From Thiotrichaceae bacterium (GTDB lineage: Bacteria; Pseudomonadota; Gammaproteobacteria; Beggiatoales; Beggiatoaceae), in NCBI GenBank assembly GCA_026993485.1, contig JALWSU010000007.1:1-32768 (forward strand): a stretch of 32,768 nt of DNA, written 5' to 3'. The notes under the pieces are model-generated. The model did not search any database, was not told the origin of the DNA, and worked only from the letters and a program-made list of their open reading frames with translations. The position numbers were made by a program, and so were the translations under genes. This document shows positions 26,642 through 32,768 of the stretch, one piece after another (the first letter of the stretch is position 1; every line of letters starts with the position of its first letter).

Positions 26642-27204
26642 TTAACGGCTTCCTATGCGAGTAATTGCATAGTAAAATCCAACTATATCGGTGAACCCCT
26701 AACTGTAGTATAAGCAGTGGGCAATGCCGAGGGAAGTTGGGCTAGAAGATAGAAAGAAATGTCTCAAACTAAGCTTGGTAATCAAATTAAACAGTTAGTA
26801 TTAAACACTAAAACCACAAAATCAAAACCTGTTTTTTTGACAAACAAGAAATTTTGTACTAAAATGTTACAATCTTGAACTTATAGATTAGCTTCAAAAT
26901 CTTTTAAGTGACAGACATTACCGAGAACCAAGGTAATAACAAAGGTGATAGATGGTTTATCACCTTAGGGTGCTTGCCCCTTAAACATAACCAAAGCCTA
27001 TTTTGTGGTTTTGGCGTTTTAAAGTAAGAGGTTGTATTTTTTGAAGAAAAGTTATTCTATCTTTGAAAAGCTTGTTAAACCATATATTTTGTCATGTATG
27101 GCACGCAAGTTGCCTTAACCCCGTAGAGGCCATACGTTGGCTCCTTTGAAAAAAGGATGAAGACATGGTCCGACACCCTTAGTAATAAGGGCTAAAACAG
27201 TAAG
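26642..27204 (+). ncRNA. Group I intron in 16S after position 1495 (S1495), no endonuclease
   Basis: The 5' exon ends GGUGAAGU and the intron ends ...CAGTAAG before CGTAACAAGG. P1 is GAAGU with GCUUC (U·G at the splice site). P2 is CUAUGCGA-GUAA-UUGCAUAG (26653-26672). P7 differs from its relatives by compensatory changes: GGCCAU (in CCCCGTAGAGGCCAT) pairs with AUGGUC (in GACATGGTCC). P9 is CCCUUA-GUAA-UAAGGG (27176-27191). About 360 nt between the P4 3' strand and P7 contain only a 39-codon ORF (26759-26878) unlike LAGLIDADG, so an endonuclease gene may have been lost or replaced. Confidence 0.9.
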
Positions 27205-27251
<47 letters not shown>

Positions 27252-27281
27252 AAAGAAAATAATCGTTCGACGTTGAGTACT

Positions 27282-27299
27282 CACACAAATTACTTGATC
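27282..27299 (+). other. 3' strand of the 16S processing stem
   Basis: CACACAAATTACTTGATC is the exact complement of 22421-22438, and closes the RNase III stem around pre-16S. Confidence 0.85.
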
Positions 27300-27325
27300 A
27301 CACACTATATCAATCATGGTGTTAT

Positions 27326-27402
<77 letters not shown>

Positions 27403-27408
27403 AATTTG

Positions 27409-27484
27409 GGGGCTATAGCTCAGCTGGGAGAGCGCCTGCTTTGCACGCAGGAGGTCAACGGTTCGATCCCGTTTAGCTCCACCA
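27409..27484 (+). tRNA. alaT: tRNA-Ala (TGC)
   Basis: A 76-nt cloverleaf with acceptor GGGGCTA/TAGCTCC, anticodon TGC in CTTTGCACG, T-arm AACGGTTCGATCCCGTT and encoded CCA. It follows tRNA-Ile by 6 bp and is nearly identical to E. coli tRNA-Ala. Confidence 0.98.
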
Positions 27485-27571
27485 AGAAATGTTTAGTCCT
27501 AAATATTAAATATTAAGTATTTATATTTAGTATTTAGGACTAAATGTTTAATTTAGTGATTTATAGTTTTA

Positions 27572-27585
27572 TTGTTCTTTAAAAA
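27572..27585 (+). promoter_or_regulatory. Spacer boxA-like site before 23S
   Basis: TTGTTCTTTAAAAA resembles boxA, and lies between the tRNAs and 23S at the position of the spacer boxA in E. coli. Confidence 0.55.
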
Positions 27586-28756
27586 TTTAGGAAATTGATG
27601 AATTACAACGTCAATTTGGGTATATTGCATTCGTAATGCACATAAAATTTAGTTAGAAAAACTTATAATTCCAGAATTTTTGGGGTTATAGGGTTAAGTG
27701 AATAAGCGCACACGGTGGATGCCTTGGCGATAACAGGCGATGAAGGACGTAGTAGCTTGCGATAAGCTTCGGTGAACCAGCAAACAGGTTATGACCCGGA
27801 GATTTCCGAATGGGGGAACCCACCTCTTATGAGGTATCTGCATTTGAATACATAGAATGTAGAGGCGAACCTAGGGAACTGAAACATCTAAGTACCTAGA
27901 GGAAAAGAAATCAACCGAGATTCCGTTAGTAGCGGCGAGCGAACGCGGAACAGCCAAGTTACATCAAGCTTAATAGGTTTAGCAGAATGGTTTTGGAAAA
28001 GCCAACTATATAGGGTGATAGTCCCGTATGCGAAAAACATATTAAGTGGGTAACTAAAAAGTAGGGCGGGACACGTGATATCCTGTCTGAAGAATCTCCT
28101 TCGGGAGAGTGGGGGGACCATCCTCCAAGGCTAAATACTCGTTATCGACCGATAGTGAACCAGTACCGTGAGGGAAAGGCGAAAAGAACCCCTGTTAGGG
28201 GAGTGAAATAGAACCTGAAACCGTGTGCGTACAAGCAGTGGGAGCATAGTTTAGCTATGTGACTGCGTACCTTTTGTATAATGGGTCAGCGACTTACTTT
28301 CAATGGCAAGCTTAACCGAATAGGGGAGGCGTAGGGAAACCGAGTCTGAATAGGGCGATTTGGAAGTCGTTGGGAGTAGACCCGAAACCGAGCGATCTAT
28401 CCATGGTCAGGGTGAAGATGGGGTAATTCCTATTGGAGGCCCGAACCCACTTATGTTGAAAAATGAGGGGATGAACTGTGGATAGGAGTGAAAGGCTAAT
28501 CAAGCTCGGAGATAGCTGGTTCTCCTCGAAAGCTATTTAGGTAGCGCCTCGTGTCTCACTCTCGGGGGTAGAGCACTGTTACGGCTAGGGGGTCATCCCG
28601 ACTTACCAAACCGTTGCAAACTCCGAATACCGAGAAGTGTAATCACGGGAGACACACGGCGGGTGCTAAGGTCCGTCGTGGAAAGGGAAACAGCCCAGAC
28701 CGCCAGCTAAGGTCCCAAAATTATAGCTCAGTGGGAAACGATGTGGGAAGGTATAA

Positions 28757-28818
<62 letters not shown>

Positions 28819-29528
28819 GAATCGGCCCGCGCGGAAGATTTAACGGGGCTTAAGCTATATACCGAAGCTGCGGATATTCTTCTGGAATATGGTAGAGGAG
28901 CGTTCTGTAAGTCTGTGAAGGTGTATTGTGAGATATGCTCGAGATATCAGAAGTGCGAATGCTGACATGAGTAGCGATAATGAGTGTGAAAGACATTCAC
29001 GCCGGAAGTCCAAGGTTTCCTCGCGCAACGTTAATCGGCGCAGGGTGAGTCGGCTCCTAAGGCGAGGCAGAAATGCGTAGTCGATGGAAAACAGGTTAAT
29101 ATTCCTGTACTTTATGTTATTGCGAAGGGGGGACGGAGAAGGCTAGGCCAGCAGAAGATTGGTTGTTTCTGTTCAAGGTTGTAGGCAGAGAACTTAGGTA
29201 AATCCGGGTTCTTAATGTCGAGAACTGATTGTCGAGGTCTTATTAATTTGAGACCGGAGTGGTTGATGCCATGCTTCCAAGAAAAGCCTCTAAGCCTCAG
29301 ATAACATAAAACCGTACCCAAAACCGACACAGGTGGACAGGGTGAGAATCCCAAGGCGCTTGAGAGAACTCGGGTGAAGGAACTAGGCAAAATAGCACCG
29401 TAACTTCGGGAGAAGGTGTGCCCTCATTATGTGAATGGACTTGCTCCAGGAGCAAAAGAGGGTTGCAGTGACCAGGTGGCTGCGACTGTTTATTAAAAAC
29501 ATAGCACTCTGCAAACACGAAAGTGGAC

Positions 29529-29563
<35 letters not shown>

Positions 29564-29596
29564 TAATTGATGATGTTAGGGTAACCGAAGCATTTG

Positions 29597-30424
<828 letters not shown>

Positions 30425-30438
30425 AACGGTCCTAAGGT

Positions 30439-30718
30439 TAATTTAACGCTAGCCTTAGTAAAATTAGGCTATATGCTGGAAAGTTCGGTGTATCCTTCAG
30501 TACTCGTATTTATTGGTAATACAGTAATAATCTGAAAGGTGCGAATAATCAGCAGGAAAGGCTCATATATTTATTTTTGAGAATCCTCAGAGACTACACG
30601 CCTAACACTACATACAATAGTAGTGAAGATATAGTCCGAACTCTATGGCGACATAGAGAAATCAACAGAAATGATTGATTCCATTCAAAAGTAATAAATT
30701 GAATGAGTAACAAAATTG
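30439..30718 (+). ncRNA. Group I intron in 23S after position 1931 (L1931), ORF-less, 280 nt
   Basis: The 5' exon ends CUAAGGU and the intron ends AAATTG before AGCGAAATTCC. P1 is seven pairs, CUAAGGU with GCCUUAG (30452-30458). P7 pairs GACUA (CCTCAGAGACTACACGCC, about 30584-30601) with UAGUC (GATATAGTCC, 30628-30637). P9 is CUCUAUG-GCGA-CAUAGAG (30641-30658), co-varying with the L1917 intron while keeping GCGA. It is the smallest intron here and nearly a minimal version of the L1917 core. Both introns were probably copies of one ancestor. Confidence 0.93.
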
Positions 30719-30765
<47 letters not shown>

Positions 30766-31049
30766 CGATGGCCACGCTGTCTCCACCCGAGACTCAGCGA
30801 AATTGAATTTGCTGTTAAGATGCAGTATACCCGCGGCTAGACGGAAAGACCCCGTGAACCTTTACTATAGCTTTACACTGGACTTTGAACCTGTTTGTGT
30901 AGGATAGGTGGGAGGCTTTGAAGCGATGACGCTAGTTATCGTGGAGCCATCCTTGAAATACCACCCTAACATGTTTGAGGTTCTAACTTCGACCCGTTAT
31001 CCGGGTTAAGGACAGTGTATGGTGGGTAGTTTGACTGGGGCGGTCTCCT

Positions 31050-31974
31050 CAACAAAGTGGGGCTCTATAATGGTAACGTTATAGATGAATTCGGCTATAT
31101 GCTGGAAGGTCCGTTCCCTATAAATCATTGTACCGTTACTCAGTGGTTTAAAAGGGATGTAGTATCTAGTACTATCAAATTAAATTTGATGAAAATGTGT
31201 CTAGTGCGGAAAATCAGCAGGGAAGTCTCATTATAAAATAATGATGACCCCTCAACGACTACACGCCGAACATCCTAATTTAAGGATGGTGATATAGTCT
31301 GAACTATCAGGCGACTGATAGCCGATTTAATCGGAGTTTGGGTGATAATGAGAAGTCGAGAAATAGAAGAATATAAACAGAGATTAAAGCTTTCCCGAAA
31401 ACAACGAGAGGTTTTGGTTGGAATCCTGTTAGGTGATGCTTGTTTAGAAACTTTAAACAATGGACGTACCTATAGGCTGAAAATCGAGCAAAGCGAGAAA
31501 CATCGTGAATATCTTTATCATCTTTACGATTTGTTTAAGGAGTGGGTGTTGACTCCACCTCGAAGTAGAGGGCGTGAAAATTTAAGTTTGGCTTTTAGTA
31601 CAATTAGTCATGCAAGCTTTCGTTTTTATGCTCATCAGTTTTATGGGGATAGTGGCAAAAAAATACCTAAGTTAATTCATCGTTGGTTGACACCTGTTAA
31701 TTTAGCTTATTGGTATATGGATGATGGTTCCATAAAATCAAAAGAGTCAAAAGGTGTTATTTTAAATACACACTCTTTCTCGCGTTCAGAGGTGAATCGA
31801 TTAGCACAAGTCTTAGGAACTGTTTTTGGATTAGAAGCTAAAGAGCGCAAGCAAAAAGATGGCTATCAAGTTTATATTTCAGGTAACTCGTATGAACGAT
31901 TTAAAGAAATCGTTAAACCTCATATTTTAAAATCAATGTGGTATAAAATACCACCACCAAGACGAACACAATTG
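31050..31974 (+). mobile_element. Group I intron in 23S after position 2262 (L2262), with LAGLIDADG gene
   Basis: The 5' exon ends GGUCUCCU; the intron ends CAATTG before CCAAAAGAGTAACGG. P1 is weak (UCCU with GGGG). P2 is an 8-bp stem with a GUAA loop (31065-31084). P7 pairs CGACUA (CCCTCAACGACTACACGCC, about 31250-31268) with UAUAGUC (31291-31300). P9 is CUAUCAG-GCGA-CUGAUAG (31304-31321). The endonuclease gene lies after P9, and its frame continues 12 nt past the 3' splice site. Confidence 0.88.
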
Positions 31975-31986
31975 CCAAAAGAGTAA
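31342..31986 (+). CDS. LAGLIDADG homing endonuclease of the L2262 intron, reading into the 23S exon
   Basis: A 214-residue protein with two motifs: [12 protein letters not shown] (Asp32) and [12 protein letters not shown] (Asp127/128), LAGLIDADG_2 type. GGAG upstream fits GTG 31342 (or ATG 31348, two codons later). Its last codons CCA AAA GAG TAA are read from the 3' rRNA exon; the stop TAA is 23S nucleotides. A spliced-out intron therefore lacks a stop codon, so full-length protein would come only from unspliced precursor. The gene is intact. Confidence 0.9.
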   Translation: MIMRSREIEEYKQRLKLSRKQREVLVGILLGDACLETLNNGRTYRLKIEQSEKHREYLYHLYDLFKEWVLTPPRSRGRENLSLAFSTISHASFRFYAHQFYGDSGKKIPKLIHRWLTPVNLAYWYMDDGSIKSKESKGVILNTHSFSRSEVNRLAQVLGTVFGLEAKERKQKDGYQVYISGNSYERFKEIVKPHILKSMWYKIPPPRRTQLPKE

Positions 31987-32096
31987 CGGAGGAGTGCGAA
32001 GGTACCCTCAGCACGGTCGGAAATCGTGCAATGAGTGCAAAGGCATAAGGGTGCTTGACTGTGAGACCGACAAGTCGAACAGGTACGAAAGTAGGT

Positions 32097-32172
<76 letters not shown>

Positions 32173-32212
32173 TCCTCCCAAGAGTTCACATCGACGGGGG
32201 AGTTTGGCACCT

Positions 32213-32645
32213 CAACATAGGGGTGAAGTGGCAGAAATGTCATTTAAAGTATCGGCTTATAACGGTGAAACCCTAACGAAAACAGACGAGGGCAATACCG
32301 TGGGAAGTCTAACGGAAACACAAAGTTCCATCATAATTGGATGTTTGCTCGGAGATGGATCTATGCGATGTAAAGTCAATGCTTTGTTGGAAGTCAATCA
32401 TTGTTTAGAACAAAAATTCTATGTTGATTGGAAATACCAACAATTAGCTAAATATTTTATTGCCATTTGAATACAAGTTTCCGTTATGACCCCGTAACGA
32501 CTGAGGCTTTAATGCCGAGATGGTGTTCTTCTACCTGAAGACAGGTAAATTTATAGATGCCATAACACGCCGACCCTTCAGTGAAAAACGAGCTTCACTA
32601 AGGTGAAGATATAGTCTATGCGACTGGAAACAGTGGATAAACATG
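32213..32645 (+). mobile_element. Group I intron in 23S after position 2500 (L2500), with endonuclease remnant
   Basis: The 5' exon ends GGCACCU; the intron ends AACATG before CGATGTCGG. P1 is CACCU with GGGUG. P2 is AAGUGGCA-GAAA-UGUCAUUU (32225-32244). P7 is near CGTAACGACTGAGGC / AGATATAGTC. P9 is ACUG-GAAA-CAGU (32623-32634). The core is a close sister of the S1078 intron (CTTATAACGGTGAAACCCTAAC, CCGTAACGACTGAGGC), showing movement between 16S and 23S. It holds a truncated endonuclease gene in the same loop. Confidence 0.9.
32303..32495 (+). pseudogene. Truncated LAGLIDADG endonuclease in the L2500 intron
   Basis: The frame LTETQSSIIIGCLLGDGSM matches the start of the S1078 endonuclease (ITLKQEQLVVGTLLGDGYL). 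After about 50 residues it ends at TGA (32468-32470), and out of frame just downstream the DNA reads YKFPL then a stop, matching the C-terminal RYKLPI of the S1078 enzyme. So an internal deletion of roughly 100+ codons removed the middle, including the second motif. There is no start codon near the expected point. Not a functional gene. Confidence 0.85.
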
Positions 32646-32679
32646 CGATGTCGGCTCATCACATCCTGGGGCTGTAGTC

Positions 32680-32712
<33 letters not shown>

Positions 32713-32768
32713 TGGTACGCGAGCTGGGTTTAGAACGTCGTGAGACAGTTCGGTCCCTATCTGCCGTG

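Noticed and set aside
26759-26878. 39-codon ORF inside the S1495 intron
   Set aside because: No motif, no strong ribosome site and no neighbour support. Mentioned only as part of the unexplained insert.
32204-32470. 88-codon frame starting in the 23S exon as a complete small gene
   Set aside because: It starts in rRNA exon sequence, and only its second half resembles an endonuclease; it is the remnant reported as a pseudogene.

Overview
The window looks like chromosome of a giant or filamentous sulfur-oxidising gammaproteobacterium (Beggiatoaceae; Thiomargarita/Beggiatoa type). This is inferred from a gammaproteobacterial 16S sequence split by introns (self-splicing introns in 16S genes are documented for giant sulfur bacteria), AT-rich DNA, gammaproteobacterial housekeeping genes and many short palindromic repeats. 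No database search was possible.

Layout. 1-22 kb is ordinary chromosome with short gene clusters: a coiled-coil membrane protein; an orphan gspK; a cytochrome c maturation cluster ccmD-ccmE-ccmF-ccmG (minus strand); a lone MCE/MlaD-like gene; rppH; a glycine-zipper membrane protein; maeB; a proline-rich secreted protein; a YeiH-type transporter with a downstream 44-aa membrane peptide; a DUF945-like protein; a ferritin-like protein paired with an Fe-S/FAD GltD-like oxidoreductase; ispA; a MIF-like tautomerase; and an MlaE-MlaF lipid transporter pair. Gaps between them are filled with palindromes and MITE-like elements, one of which has a perfect 5-bp target duplication.

22-32.8 kb is one rRNA operon: three near-identical tandem promoters, a boxA, 16S rRNA, tRNA-Ile(GAT), tRNA-Ala(TGC), a second boxA and a 23S rRNA that runs off the window. 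The rRNA genes carry eight introns. In 16S (E. coli numbering) they follow positions 793, 1078, 1396 and 1495; in 23S they follow 1917, 1931, 2262 and 2500. With the introns removed, 16S is 1539 nt and the internal 23S exons match E. coli lengths exactly, so the genes appear functional. Seven introns are group I: each has a U at the 5' exon end, a terminal G, P7 strands, and a P9 hairpin with a GNRA loop. The 16S-1396 intron has group II features (long-range domain I helix, EBS1 loop matching the exon, 3' end in AU) but encodes a LAGLIDADG protein instead of a reverse transcriptase, and has extra nucleotides at its 5' end.

Five introns hold intact LAGLIDADG endonuclease genes, one holds a deleted remnant and two have none. 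The endonuclease genes sit in different parts of the ribozyme (L6, L8, after P9, and group II domain IV), one overlaps the catalytic core, and one reads through the 3' splice site into 23S. The L1917 and L1931 introns leave a 14-nt exon between them. Every insertion is in a ribosomal functional centre. This intron-packed operon is the most notable system in the window.
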